Part shown: in pieces, positions 42,491 to 54,610 of the stretch
How the letters are laid out: each line of letters opens with the position of its first letter
Position numbering within the stretch: position 1 is the stretch's first letter
Assembly: GCA_030374805.1 (NCBI GenBank)
Contig: JARGSG010000113.1
Location: forward strand, 1-64,000
Length of the DNA stretch: 64,000 nt
Reading direction: 5' to 3'
Source: Gracilaria gracilis
Taxonomy: Eukaryota > Rhodophyta > Florideophyceae > Gracilariales > Gracilariaceae
The notes under the pieces: model-generated
Told to the model about the DNA's origin: nothing
What the model saw: the letters and a program-made list of their open reading frames with translations, nothing else
Databases searched by the model: none
Translations under genes and position numbers: made by a program

Positions 42491-45400
42491 TTATAACTGC
42501 TCATCGTTCTTATCCATTATCATCTGTCCTTCCTCGTAGTCCCCATCTGTATTCTTCGCATGGCCACCTGACATCTTTTCATCTTCCTCTTCGTAATCGT
42601 CCTCTCCATCTTCTATATCTTCCATTTCAATCTCTTCCTCCAAACCTTCACCATCGTCCAGCTGGGCGTTTGGGTCTTCTCCTAGCCCAAAGATTTCATC
42701 TACGAACTTTGTCCAAAACGCTGGCTCCCTGTGCACCGCGTCAGGGGACCTGTATCCTTCTGTTACAAATTAAATGTGATACCTCAGACAATTCTCTTTC
42801 ACCAACGCATCCATGTACCCAGCTCTCACATGAAACACATCCCCTCTCCCATTAAACACAGAGTAAGGCGGAACCCTGAACTTCTTCACAACCATTGTAC
42901 GTGATAACCTCCTCAAACTCTTGTCATCCGCTACATACATATTATGTGACCTCTCACAAACCCATATCACAAGCAAAATCCCCCCAGAGGCCATCACGAA
43001 GAACGCTGGAATATCTCCCTTATCCTTCTCCACATTCTTCAACCCTCGAAAATCCATATGCAACACTGCCTTGGGCATCCCGTACACAACACAGGACCTC
43101 CGATTTCCGGCGCATACATTCTTTTCTTCGCCCTGCTGTTGTTACAAAGGCGAACAGCCTATGCAATTTGCCCAAACCTCGCATCTATCAACGCCCGCTT
43201 TCTCACCATCATCACATTGTGCTCATCAAACTTCATGCAATCAACAATCCCCTTCTCGGTCGTAACATATCGTCCAGATCCTTGCATCCTGTGTCCAGCA
43301 TCCTTTCCTTTCCTCGCGTTGATGATGGGATTCCATTTCGTTCGGTTCTCTTCAAACTTGAATTCTATCTGATCCTTAAAGTCCTTCTCAAAAAACTCCA
43401 GCAACCCTTCCGTCACATTTTCAGCCCCCACCACGCCCCTCTTCTTCGCCTCCTCTGACATACCTTCGTCAGTTTCGAAGTGTTACAAAACACAGAAACC
43501 CCTTTCCTTCAACTCCATTCTCTTGGTTGCAAAGTACTCTCGAGCGATGTCATCCCTCTCCATCGCCGCCATCCAAAGAGCTTCTTCATCCCCTGTCAGA
43601 TTTCCCTTCAACGGATGCTTCACCGGAAGAACTGGTACTTTCGTGCTACATAGCTCTTTGTACACATTCCGGGCGGCATGCCAGTACACCGCGTGGTAGA
43701 CCGCTCTCAAATCAGCCACCCCCAAACACCCCCGCCCTGTGCTCATTTCGCAAATGAATCATCCCCATTCATGGGTGCTGATGTGTCACTGTATTCTTCC
43801 CTCCGTACCACTCACTCGATAGCACATTCACCAGACTCGTCCATGAAATATCCGATCCACCATCCCACTCACCTACCTGGTTCATCCTTTTCGGCGGTTT
43901 CTCGGGATTTTTATCTTCAAATCCACGCATCGCTTTTTCCTCCACCGCTTCTTCCTCGTCCTGAACGAACATACTATCGTCCTCACTGCCACCGCTTTCA
44001 CCCGCACTCGACGACACCAAATTGATTTTCTGTTCTTTGAAAAACTTCTTCAATGCTGACTTCGTCATATTTCTGAATGAAGTAACAGACTCCATTGGTA
44101 TATCTCCAGAAAGGGTCTCCACGGTGGTCTTCTTCATCCTCCTCGGAGCAGGTTGGATTTCTACCTAATCCTCATCGTCAGCAAGATCTATTAACATTCT
44201 CTTCTTCTTCTTTTTCTTGCTCCCAGCCTTGCTACCCCACTCCTCTTTCAGCCGGCCCGGAGCATACTCTTTTCGTGTGCTCCGCCTCAGCCCTGATGGC
44301 TCTGCTCAGGGTCTTCCCCCAGCATGTAAGCTTCCAACAACATAGGAGCTTCTTCTCCCTCATTAGGTGCTGCGGTTGACGTACCATCACCTACACCCAC
44401 GACTTCAACCACTCCCTCCCCCACCTCGTTCCCCTCCTCTGAATTTGAAGCGATACTTTGGAAACTTCTTGAAGCTTTTTACCCGCGGTCTTCACCCTTC
44501 TAGACACTATCCCATCCGATAAACGCTTCGCACCACCAAGTTCCATTTTTGCTGTCCGCATACCCAGATAATCCACCACAGTTATATTTTTTCGTCCAAA
44601 ATTGAATGCTGTGTGCAATACTTCTTCAACACTAATCTTCTCCTTCTTCCCAGTGAGATTACATAGTTTTTACATACCTATGGCACATTGGAGTAAGTGC
44701 TTCCTCATGTCTTCAAAACGACCGGTTCTAGTAGAAGAAGACAAACTCAGTTCCACATGCCATTTGAAGCAACGTACGACAAATCGAAACTGCCCATCGG
44801 TGAGACCCATCAGGAGGTCACTCGAGACATGCGTCAACATCAGGGCTGGACCCTCCTTATACGCGTTCTCAGAGAACTCCAAAAGCCCCTCACATTCCAC
44901 AAACTTCAGAGAAAATGTCGCGCAACGAGTCAAGTGACGCACGCTGTAGTCTTCGATAGCCTCACTTCTCTTCGAAGCACCAGCTAACTACTTCGAAGTA
45001 ATGCTCTTCACATCCACGTGTGACTCGTCCACGACATTCTGCACAAAAGATACCGTGCTATGAATTTTGTTTGCAAACGACATGGTCGGTGTCATCGGAA
45101 TGCTAGTTTGGGTGTCAAAAATTACCGAATTAAAATGATCGAAAAACCGATTTCCGAAAATATTTCCACATTTCCACTTGTGCTATTTTATGTGGAAAGA
45201 ATCATTCACGATTTTTTCCATCATTGCTAGTTGTATCAATAAAAGCGGTGAACCAAGCACAAATGTTGCCTTTAGCTCAACGCCTATCAAGTTTTCCGCG
45301 AAATGATGATCTTCAGTGTGCCCCACATCTAATTGCATATAGTTCATACAAAGATGTGGGAGAACGCAGGTATTACCCGGGTGCTGAGATTGGCAAGAAT

Positions 45401-48400
45401 ACTGATAATCTACTGCTGGGAATGCTTAAGTGGTATTCCTCAGCTGAGTAATATCACTTAAGCATTATCAGCGGTAGATCTACATAAGTTGTAAGTAGAA
45501 CCTGCTACTTATAAATACGACTCTAATCAAGGCGATTCGTGTTTTCCTACTCGATACGATCATATTGACTACTACACTATTCTCACGGATATAGAAAGAA
45601 CTTCACTCTGACAGATAAAAAGCACCCCTACGAATGTCTGAAAGAAAATGGACCCCTTTACAGTAGACCATTTCTGTTCAACCTCTAAGGGAGAAGAAGA
45701 GGTTTATGAATGACTAATTGAAGAAAAGGGCATAAAGGCATCACCGGAGATAAGGTTGAAGATTGTGTTTATGAGAGAGATGGGGTTAGAAAAGGCATGG
45801 AAAGTGAGAATTTTTAGATTTTTGGAGACACGTGGGCTCTACTTGGCATTGGTATTGAACGAAAGAGGAACAGTTTCGAAATTTCTCGGAAAGCAATTCG
45901 TTGGCTGCAAATTGGCGTAGAGAAGAATTGAATACAAATGGTCGTGCGCTACAAGCGGGTGTGTGACCGACAGTTCCACGGCTTTGCACAGTGGTTAGAA
46001 GCGTGCGAGGTATTGCTTATATCTTGTTTGCTGGTATCTCGCTTATTGCAGGACGGCGTCAATATCTGCTGTGACGAATTGGTACCAGTAGAACGGGAAG
46101 CTAGTGGCTCTGCATCACCGGGCAGAGGTACCAGAGATGCCACCGCGGAGGAAGGAAGAGGGTGAATACAAGTATTTTTCAGAGAGGAGGAAGAATATTG
46201 GGAAGGAGAAGGGGGTGGTGGTGATGGGGGCGGATTGGATGGTGGACCGGAGAGAAGGTTTGCGGTGGAGATGGAGGAGCGGTTGAAGACATTTGGAGGA
46301 GATCTGAAGTAGCATTTCAATGACTGGGTTTCTGAGATGGTGGGTGAGATGGGAGGGGTGGTGCTGAGTGTTTCGGAGATTGGGACCCCCCAATGGATTT
46401 GATTTCGACGATTCCAAAAAGAATGAAGTTGGCTGGAATGGGGACTGGAAGGCATGTAAGTGGGATAAAAGAGTGCGTTGGGAGGGAGATGGTTAGGCTG
46501 AGAAGGCAGAAGAGGGGGCTGAGGGGTAGTGTGGAGGTGTTGGGGCCGCAATTGGGACAGGTGGAGAAGGTGTGCCTATTGTTGTTGCACGTGAAGGAGC
46601 TGGCGAGGAAAGGAGGCGTTGGGAGGGAGGCGGGAAGAGAGAAAGGGTCACTGGTGACGCCAGGCTCTCCTGGTGGACGTGGATGTGTGAGGGGGAGGAA
46701 CACAGAAGAGAATGGAAGTGAGGTTGGGGAAGGTCGGCTGAGGAAGGGGCGAAAGGGTGGTGTGATCGTAGGCGAGGATGGGAAGGTGTGAGCTGCGGCA
46801 GCTGCTGGGTACTAGTTGGGTTTGATAGTGCAGCGGCAGTTGTGAGAATGGCGGAACGCATACTATAGGAGCAGATGTAGAAGAGCCTGGGAGGGGTTGG
46901 TAGCCAGTTTGGAGCTAGGAGGGTGTACGAGAATGGAGAGAGTGTTTCATTGGAGTTCTTAAACTTGACATTTATGGAAACTGATACTCAAAATCCGAAT
47001 GCAGGGTTGGTATGAGGGAATGCTAGTGGTGGGTTCGTAAATTTTTAGAGTGTTTTCGACGAGTGTGGGGAATGTAAAGCAACGAGCGGTGGCAGAGGAA
47101 CTGCAAACTAGTCTTCAACACCAGTAGGTGAAGTTTGAACTGCACTGAATGGAAACGTAATTTCCAAAGAAAATTTTGTCTTGCCAACTAGCGCAAACTG
47201 CAAAAATGCTAGTTTTTTCGGACCTTATCTACACAAACTAGCGATCTAGCATACTAAACCAGCATTCCGAGAACACCGACGATCTTCAGCACACTCGAAC
47301 TCATATCGTTCAGTAGATTGCCGAGTCCTAGTACCTCGTTCATTGTGAAGGGTTACCCATCCTTTCTTCCCCACAGCACAACATCCAGAGAACGGACTAT
47401 ATCCCCCCACTTTCCGTCTACTCCATGCAAGTCTCATAGCACAAGAATTCGGTGATATCCGTCTCTGAGGGTTACGGGCACAACAATTCTCTTATCAAAA
47501 ACTATTTCATTCATATCATACTCCCCCAGAAATGCCACAGCAATCGAACCTGCAGACGGGAGCCACCCAAAGTTGCGACATTTCATCATCTTCGCTTCCT
47601 TGTGTCCCTGATTTACACTTCGCACTGTCTTCTCTGGGATTTCAATCATCTTGATATCCACCGTCAACCTGCGCTGAACATAGTCGGCGACGGAAATCTT
47701 CTTGAGAGACAGGGTGTTGTCTACCGCCTCCGGAACACTCTCTCCTTCATCGAACAATTTCTCTTCCAGGTCAGGAAGCGAGGCTATACTCGTATGAAAG
47801 ACCTCCACAACATCGTCTTTGGAGTCGTCTTTGATGCTGACGCTCGCTCTCCCGTGCTTCTTAATCACTTGAGAATACTTTCCTGCAGTTTTGGAAGCAT
47901 CCTCAGCAGGTTTCTCCACTTCCAGAGCAACCACTTTCTCAGGCTGGGATGTGGAGGACTTCTCTGCCCCAGACTCTGGAGTAGTACTTTGCGGAATCTC
48001 GATTGGGGCCATCATCTACGTCTCTCACGCACACAACCCAGCCGAGAACAACTCGCTCAAAATACTTGGTGGGTCTTCAGGACCTTGAAAACGGTAAGGG
48101 TACTTCGCACTTCCATGACTTATAATCTTCGTTCTCCAGGTCACAACCAAGTCTTCGCCCTCTAGAGCAGTCGCGCTTAGAAGATGCCCATGTAGCGAAC
48201 GGCAAAGAGCCTTCCCGGGGCCACCGGCGGACCCCACACCTTTCACCTCCGCGATTCCCACTTTTACCCTGCTCTTTTCTTTTCCAACCGTCACAAACAA
48301 ATACAACGCATCACCGCCTTTCAATACCGGCGCAGCAGCGGGCGAAGGCTTCTTCTTCATTGCTCGGGCTGGCGGTATACGCGGCGTAGTGCCTTTTGCC

Positions 48401-48498
48401 CTCCCTCTCCTTCGTGTTAGGGGCGGCATTTCTGACACCCCTGTACTTGGGTTCGGTCGTCCTGAATCCTGCCCCCTTTCATGCTTGTGAGGCGGCAT
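42491..48498 (-). pseudogene. Large protein ending in a 2OG-Fe(II)-oxygenase-like domain, split by an insertion
   Basis: Minus-strand coding runs 48498 to about 47279 and again from about 45086 to 42491, with copy 2 of the coiled-coil element between. The N-terminal part (48025-48498) is basic and disordered, followed by a globular stretch (FVTVGKEKSRVKVGIAEV) and an acidic linker region. The C-terminal part carries an oxygenase-like signature: VPVLPVKHPL, RMQGSGRYVTTEKG, then VLHMDFRGL with the HxD pair (about 43060), and GRGDVFHVRAGY with the distal His (about 42815) followed by RYHI. The gene ends in a long Glu/Asp tail (42491-42620). 2OG-Fe(II) oxygenases hydroxylate proteins, DNA or small molecules; the substrate here is unknown. 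The coding has several breaks beside the insertion. Start taken at MPPHKHERG. Confidence 0.5.
45087..47278 (+). mobile_element. Unclassified element with coiled-coil frame, copy 2
   Basis: A 2192 bp element with terminal inverted repeats: CGGTGT..TCGGAATGCTAG at 45087 and its complement ending at 47278. It carries a decayed version of the coiled-coil frame on the plus strand (about 45.7-46.9 kb). It interrupts the oxygenase-like gene. No target duplication could be seen at these ends. Copy 1 at 39748 is in the opposite orientation. Confidence 0.65.
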
Positions 48499-48792
48499 TG
48501 CGGTTACACGCGGCGGATAGAATCGAAAAGGTTGTTTACGACCGCCGAGAACGCTCGCGAAATCAGTTAGCTAGTTATAGCTTTCACTCCCGTTCCTTTC
48601 CGTCTACTTCATCACGGATGCGCGGCCGCTCAATATTAGTTTAAACTATACACTGTGCCTATATAAAATTTCAAAGCATACTCGCGGGACATATACAAAG
48701 CTACATCAAGCTAGTAACATCTATTGTACACTTGTACAACAATATTTGAGCAATAAAGAAATAAATAAAACTTGTGGCGGACTCCTTTCAAC

Positions 48793-48872
48793 TTGGGAAA
48801 GCGGACGGGGGTGCCGTGGCGCTTCATCGGTGCACCAATGAAGCGCCACGACACTCTGGTCGGCTGTCCCAA
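48793..48872. repeat. ~80 bp palindrome, copy 1
   Basis: Arms begin TTGGGA and end TCCCAA and meet at a GGTGCACC centre flanked by CTTCAT/ATGAAG. Followed by a partial half-copy to about 48901. Confidence 0.85.
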
Positions 48873-49503
48873 CGCGCCATGAGTGCCGATCGGCTGTCCC
48901 AGGGTGAGACGAACATGGAGCGCAACTTAAATTACTTCCTACCCTCACTGTATGCAATAATTTTTACTATGGTTATTTTATTCTTAGCGAAATGGTTGCG
49001 ACAAAATACGGAAACCTCCGCAAGCACAAGAGGATTAGGACAAAAGTTCTATGTCAACCAGATACAAGATTCACAATATTTCATCTCATCTAACGCATGT
49101 CCTATTTTTAGCTACAAAGCGTGAGGGTGTGTGAAAACCTCCGCAAGCAGAATAGGAATAGGACATTCTTTACACAAGATAAAGATATAAGATGTACTAA
49201 TTTCATCTCATCTAACGAATTTTCTATTTCTAGCTACGAAGCGTGAGGGTGTGCCACCTTCTACGGAGATACATCGTTTTATTTCCGCTACCGAGACATA
49301 CTTTCGGTTTTGGAAGAAGATGAGTATATACCGGTAGAAAGTGTGACCAGGAAGGTAGGGCGTGAAAGGTTTTGGGAGGGGGAGTGGAGACGGCTTTTCT
49401 ACAGCGCCAAACTTTTGGTTCGGGTGGCTCGGATGAAATGTTGAAAATATGAAATATCATCTTTGTCCAGCCACTCGTTCGAAAAAAAATCAAAAATATT
49501 TTT

Positions 49504-49581
49504 TGGGACAGCGGACCGGGGTGTCGTGGTGCTTCATCGGTGCACCGATGAAGCGCCACGACACCCTGGACCGCTGTCCCA
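49504..49581. repeat. ~78 bp palindrome, copy 2
   Basis: The best preserved copy: TGGGACAGCGG...CCGCTGTCCCA with a GGTGCACC centre and only a few mismatches between arms. Confidence 0.9.
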
Positions 49582-49618
49582 GGCTGTCGTTGAAAAACAT
49601 GGAAAATAAAATATTTGT

Positions 49619-49696
49619 CTGGGACAGCGGACAGGGGGGTCGTGGCGCTTCATGAGTTCACTGATGAAGCGCGACGCCACCCCGGTCCGTTGTTCT
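49619..49696. repeat. ~78 bp palindrome, copy 3
   Basis: A more decayed copy beginning CTGGGACAGCGG, 38 bp beyond copy 2. Confidence 0.75.
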
Positions 49697-50053
49697 ACCA
49701 GCCGTTTCCTATAACTTCGTGTATAAGTTTGCATTCACGAAGTTCCGTATCCCTCGAGTGGCCACGCTTTCCTTACACCTCTTTACGGCCTCACATGCAT
49801 CTAAGGCATCGTGCACATCTCCCTGTCGTGTTGAAAGAACCCGTTTTGTGCTGTAAAGTTGCTATCCTTTCCCCCCCCGCTCCCGTCTCCCTTGCATTCC
49901 CATATCTCTCGGCAGTCCTCTCCCGCCCGCTGCAGTCTCTCGTGCGCTGCCTTCTCCCCTCCGCTACCCTCTCACGTCGGCTGCCATTTCCCGTCACCTT
50001 CGGAAATTTGAATCATAACCCATCAACACACCCCCTTCTCGTGCGTGCATAAA

Positions 50054-51254
50054 ATGCTTCCACATATTGCATCGAGGTCTACGTCACCGGTACCCTCAAG
50101 CTGCGATAAGAGGGTTGGGAAACTGTATGGCTCCGGATATGAGCTTGTCACAGTAGGCCTCGCAATCCGCGATCATTACGCGTCGAAAATGCGAGATGGA
50201 GACGACCCAGGGAAGGTGGGACACAGCGAGTTCGTTGAATACATTATCAAGAATCGCAACGTCCTACCGCTGGCAAAGAATTACTTCTATATTCTTGTGG
50301 GTCCAGGACATCCGACATTTACTGACAGTGAACTACGGGTCGAATCGCTGTAGGGGTCTTATCGTTAGCTATACCTCTCAATGAGGTTATTGGACATCCT
50401 GAACGGTTATAGAGACTGGTGTGTAAGGGACTTCTGGAATGCTTGTACCGAGGTGAACTTTAAAGGAATACCGAAGAATGTGACTTTGACCGAGTTTTTC
50501 AAGTCCATGACTATACCTCTTAAGCGAGTGGGACGGGTGGTTTCCCCCGTCCGCCACAACCGTTGCGACACATTTCCAAAGAATTCTCTTTCTCTCGCTC
50601 ATTCAGAAAGTTTCCATGGAAAAAAGATTTGTAGGCCAGAAGAGGAAAAGAGGAGACAAGGGATATCCCACACTTTTTGTGAATGCTCAAATGTCTAACA
50701 AACTCCAAGCTCAGCGTGTTGGATTTGGTGTGCAGCTTCTAAGGAAAGCATGGGATTGTTTCTCTCAATCCCTGGGATTCACTACCCTGGAGTTCATGGT
50801 TCTTCCATTCCTCGGAGTCATGCACGACGACATACAGTTTCAAGCGATTGAGACGTGGAAAGAGGGGTTCTTTCACCAGTATAACGACCATCTCTTGCTA
50901 CCGAGCAAAAGTGGAACCGTTATTGAAACGGAGGTCATCCCGTGGGCATGGAATTTACAGCAAGAAATTGATGCTTCCCTCCGAATGCTGGCGAAGGAGT
51001 TCATTTCGGACCTCAACAAGGTTACTGTGAATGAGCAGTTCTACTCAATTGCCGAACCGGGACGATGGACAGTTCTGAAGATGTTTACCAGAGACCCATC
51101 ACGGGCGATTGCTCAGAGATTCGATAGTTTCTCGAACTCGCTTGTGTCCTCCGTCATGGAGGCCATAAGCCCGTTGAAACTGAAAGAATCAGTGAACGTC
51201 CTTCGTATGGCGGTAACGCCGATATCCAAACCAGAACCTGCCATAAAAATTTAG
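50054..51254 (+). pseudogene. N-terminal region of the methyltransferase/SET gene
   Basis: Coding-like frames upstream of the methyltransferase domain: 50054-50353 (KLYGSGYELVTVGLAIRDHY), 50381-50698 (VRDFWNACTEVNFKGIP) and 50616-51254 (LQQEIDASLRMLAKEF, VTVNEQFYSIAEPG). They show helical, folded-protein composition but no family I can name. Frame changes between them show decay. They share strand and spacing with the methyltransferase domain and are probably its N-terminal part or an upstream gene. Confidence 0.4.
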
Positions 51255-51539
51255 GATGATGTGGAGGAGATGGAGGAAATTGGGAAACTAAGGGAGCCGA
51301 AGGAGGGAGAAGGGGAAGAAAGAGATGGTGATACGAACATAGTGGCCGGCATTGGGAAATGAAGTACTAGTGACGAAGCGCCCAGGGTAGGCGTAATACC
51401 CCACCATCCATTGCGTCGTTGGATGAAAAATGGCCTTCCGAAGTAGTGAGGAGGAGATGGAGAAGTACTTTTGCTTGTACAAATGAGGATTTGACGATAT
51501 GGTAAAGATGGACGAGACGTTGCGGAGAGATGGGGTGTC

Positions 51540-52313
51540 TCCGTTAGCAAATTTCAACTGGCTCTCATTGGCCCACCGTACAACATCCGACAGAACAAGA
51601 ACCTAAGCAACAGCTGGTACGATATACTGAGCCTTCAGGGCATGAGGAAGGCTGCAAAGCTTTTATCAAGACTGCTGCGCCCTGGGGGCCATTTCGTTAT
51701 CTTTAGTGCTTTCGAGCAGGTCCAAGAATGGAGAGATGTACTTTCTGCCATTGGGGAAAAAGACGAAAACGGAGTACCAAGGCGTTCCTTTGTTGTGGAC
51801 CAGGTCCCGATGCACTTTGTACGGTCGCAAAGCAACCCGATGCGTAACCCTGGACGTAGGTCGTGCTCCCTTTTCCCTGCAATGCAGTATGATGCACATG
51901 GAGTTCGAAATCGTCTCAGCTATGCGCAACAGCATGTGATGGTGAACTATGAGAACTTCAACTTTGGGCGGTCGAGGTACCAAGGTACCACAGTGTCATT
52001 GACCTGGTACCCCCCATGTCTAATGAAGAGACTCTTCAGTGGAATAGAAAGAAGGAAAGGCGGGGGCTACGTTTTAAAAAATGTGAGATCCGAACAGAAA
52101 CCTCGGGCATTGTTAGAGGAGCTAATCAGTCGGTTTTCCCAGGCGGAGGGTATTGTGGTCGACTTGTTTGCGGGGGCGTTTTTGACAGCAATGGCATGCA
52201 TGGAGTTACAACTGCATCGTAGGTTCATCGGGTGTGAGCCGGACCCTGACTGCTTAGCCCATGCTAGGCACGCCGCAATTGTTCAATTCGCATTTTTGCC
52301 CACGGGATTATGA
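51540..52313 (+). pseudogene. Amino-DNA-methyltransferase (N4C/N6A type) domain
   Basis: The frame has the layout of the bacterial-type N4-cytosine/N6-adenine methyltransferases of the permuted (beta-like) class. First comes a catalytic LALIGPPYN block (about 51556-51584, GPPY for the usual DPPY), then LLRPGGHFVIFSAFEQ with the strand after it. Near the end are the S-adenosylmethionine-binding EGIVVDLFAGAFLTAMACM block (about 52150-52200) and RRFIGCEPDPDCLAHA. Such enzymes transfer a methyl group to an exocyclic amino group of A or C in DNA. Within eukaryotes they are known mainly from horizontal capture. The Gly in place of Asp in the catalytic motif and surrounding breaks suggest the copy is inactive. 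Confidence 0.7.
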
Positions 52314-53090
52314 GACGGATATCCAGGTTACGCAGGAATTTTGGAATGCTATGATTCGTGTGTTGAACTTATTTACGAAGTGGAATGTCCGTTCATCGAG
52401 ATCATGGAAGGCGCCATCCGGCTACCACCAGTATCAGTTTCCTACGTATATTGTAGACTTTCTTGCGTCAATGTGGCGGGATGAGAGCTTGGTCACGACT
52501 GGTAAGCGTAAAGCTCTTCACGAATGGCCTAAAAGTTTGCAAGGAAAGATGGGGCTTCTGGATTGGAATTTCATGTCAGCACTGGAAGCGAAAATGTGCG
52601 GTTGTCGTACCGGGAAGTCGACGACTCGTCACCCTGGCGCCAGAGTGGGGGTGTTCACTACACGCCGATTCATGGAAAATGAAGAGATATGTTACTCCTA
52701 TTGAACACTGGTGTATCATGACCTAACGAAGAGAAAAAAGGTACAAAAGAAATATGGCGGAGGGTTATTGAAAGCAACTTCAGAACGCTTTCGGAAGTAT
52801 AAGATGAAGTTTAACGCCAGCGGCGATGTATTTCATAATCTCCCAGAAAGAAGAAAAGTAGTAAGTTTAATACCTGTATGGATTGTCCGCGCTCCTTTTT
52901 AATGGGGTGGAATAATTAACGATCCCCAATATATGAAAGGTGATGAGAACACTGATACAGTGGCGGATGGTGTGATGAAACGAAGGACTGCTAATTTGAA
53001 GGGTCATTCGAACTCCGAATACAGGAAGCACACCGCATTAACTACGACAATACCAAATGCTTGCGAGCACGTCGAAGTCTGGAAGTGGTA
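52261..53090 (+). pseudogene. SET-domain-like region
   Basis: Following the methyltransferase, the translated sequence contains RVGVFTTRRFMENEEICYSY (about 52645-52704), which resembles the GxGxxA/T..I..GE..x.Y opening of SET lysine methyltransferases. Next comes a basic helical insert with VYHDLTKRKK, and, after an interval, PVWIVRAPF and an INDPQYMKGDEN block (about 52912-52950) in the position of the SET N-H-S/C motif. The His and Cys of classical SET domains are not present as such. A TGA follows CYSY directly and another frame change occurs later. Either a divergent SET protein or an unrelated fold; SET is my best reading. Confidence 0.45.
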
Positions 53091-54610
53091 GAGGAGTTGT
53101 TCGCGGATTAGGGAGTACAGTATAGCTGGTGTAGATCGACAAATTCTATTATATCAATCGAATAGAACGTGTATTAAATAATCTACATGTAGAACATATA
53201 AGTAAACCTCGATAGTGAAGTGGCACTTATTGCACTCCAACTTCGGCATTGAGCATGAAATAGAAATTAAACACTTTAGCCGAAGTGCAACATGGAAATT
53301 TATAGATACATAAAAGGTAGCGAAGGGCATCGAATTAGATGCGAAACCTTGTACGTTTTTCACATTATGAGAACTATCTAGTTGAGAAATGAATATTTCG
53401 GTGTCAATTTTCGGCTTCGAAATCTGGAAATAAAAAACCGCACTCCCTGTTTTCTACAACACTCCACTCGATTTGGGGTGTGCATTCAATCGGTGACGTT
53501 CGATCAAGGCGCACGCCAAACACGTCGAGAACAGAACATTTCCGATTCCAGTGAATTTCGATCATGGTGAGCGGCGAAGACGTCGAGAGCAGATCGTCAA
53601 CCGCGACGAACCGTTCGGATTCCACATGGCAAAACGTAAGACGAGGGGTTTGAATGCGGAGGAGGTTAGCGGTCGCGCGTCAAAGAGCCGAAGGCGTAGC
53701 AAAACGGTAAGTGGCGAGGGTGGCACCGCTCGTAGTACACGTGCGCCTCGGAATGGTCTACGTGGGAAAAGAAGGAAGGTTGCGAAGAGGAGTGACGGTT
53801 TGGGGAAGAGCGTCGAGGGCGGAACATCGGAGTGACGGGAGCGAACGGTAAGTATTTGTGGTGACGAAACCTATTGCGAACGCACGAGAACAAGAAGTTA
53901 GTACCAAGAAGAGCATAGGAGCGAAGCGAGGGATGCCGAAGAAGGTTTGGCGCGGTGGTCGGGAGAGAGATGGTCGTTAAAAAATCGCAGAGACTGTTCA
54001 AGCTGTGGAGGAAATCGTTAGCGGGGATATGATAGTGAAGGGTAAAGAGCTTCGTACGGGTATCGAGGGAAGAAAGATAGCAAGGAGTAGTAGTGGATTA
54101 GGTAGTGGGGGGCTTCGTGAAAGAAAGGCAACTAACGGTAAGAGAGTGCATATGGCTGGGGTACCCGATGAGATGGAAGGAGAAAGGGAGAGAGTGAGGG
54201 CTGGTCAGCTAACGAGAACGCGAGTATTGGAAAGTTTGGTTGACGTGACGCCAAATACAGTGCCAAAGAAGGAAAGAATTGGCTGCGCCTAACACACTGC
54301 AACCCGGAAAAAGGAAGGAGTGGGGCGTGTGCTGCCAATGGCGGAAAATGAAAGAGTGGAGGGTAGTGAGAGAAGAATAGGGAATGGGGTTGATGGATTG
54401 GGGGGTGTTGAAGTTATGGAGGGGAGATCGACGACGAGAACATGCGTACGGGAGAGAGGTACGACGTAGAAGTGGTCAATTAGCCAACGAAATTGTAGGA
54501 GGGCCAGCAGCATTGGTTGAGAGGGATTTCGAAGGGGATGATGACGTACAAACAGAACGTCGGGAAGTGAATGCCGTGGAGAAGGTGCCACGAACGCCCC
54601 AAGGGATGCG
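53091..54610. other. Purine-rich stretch with basic frames, unassigned
   Basis: Plus-strand frames at 53551-53835 and 54005-54292 are Lys/Arg/Gly-rich (for example RKTRGLNAEEV) and low in complexity. They may be the tail of the preceding gene, part of another mobile element, or chance frames. No family recognised. Confidence 0.35.

Larger units (their letters stand above)
48499..50044. other. Divergent intergenic region with palindromes
   Basis: Separates the starts of the minus-strand oxygenase-like gene and the plus-strand methyltransferase/SET gene. It contains three copies of a ~78 bp palindrome and AT-rich spacers, and probably houses the promoters of both genes. Confidence 0.5.

Noticed and set aside
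39748-47278. A 7.5 kb Polinton-like element with very long terminal inverted repeats
   Set aside because: The inverted pair at first looks like long terminal repeats, but copy 2 has its own second terminus at 45087, and no polymerase B, retroviral-type integrase, protease or capsid gene lies between. Two separate insertions in opposite orientation fit better.
49705-49745. A loxP-like inverted repeat (AACTTCGTG...CACGAAGTT)
   Set aside because: Only 9 bp arms with a 13 bp spacer and no recombinase nearby; resemblance is most likely chance.
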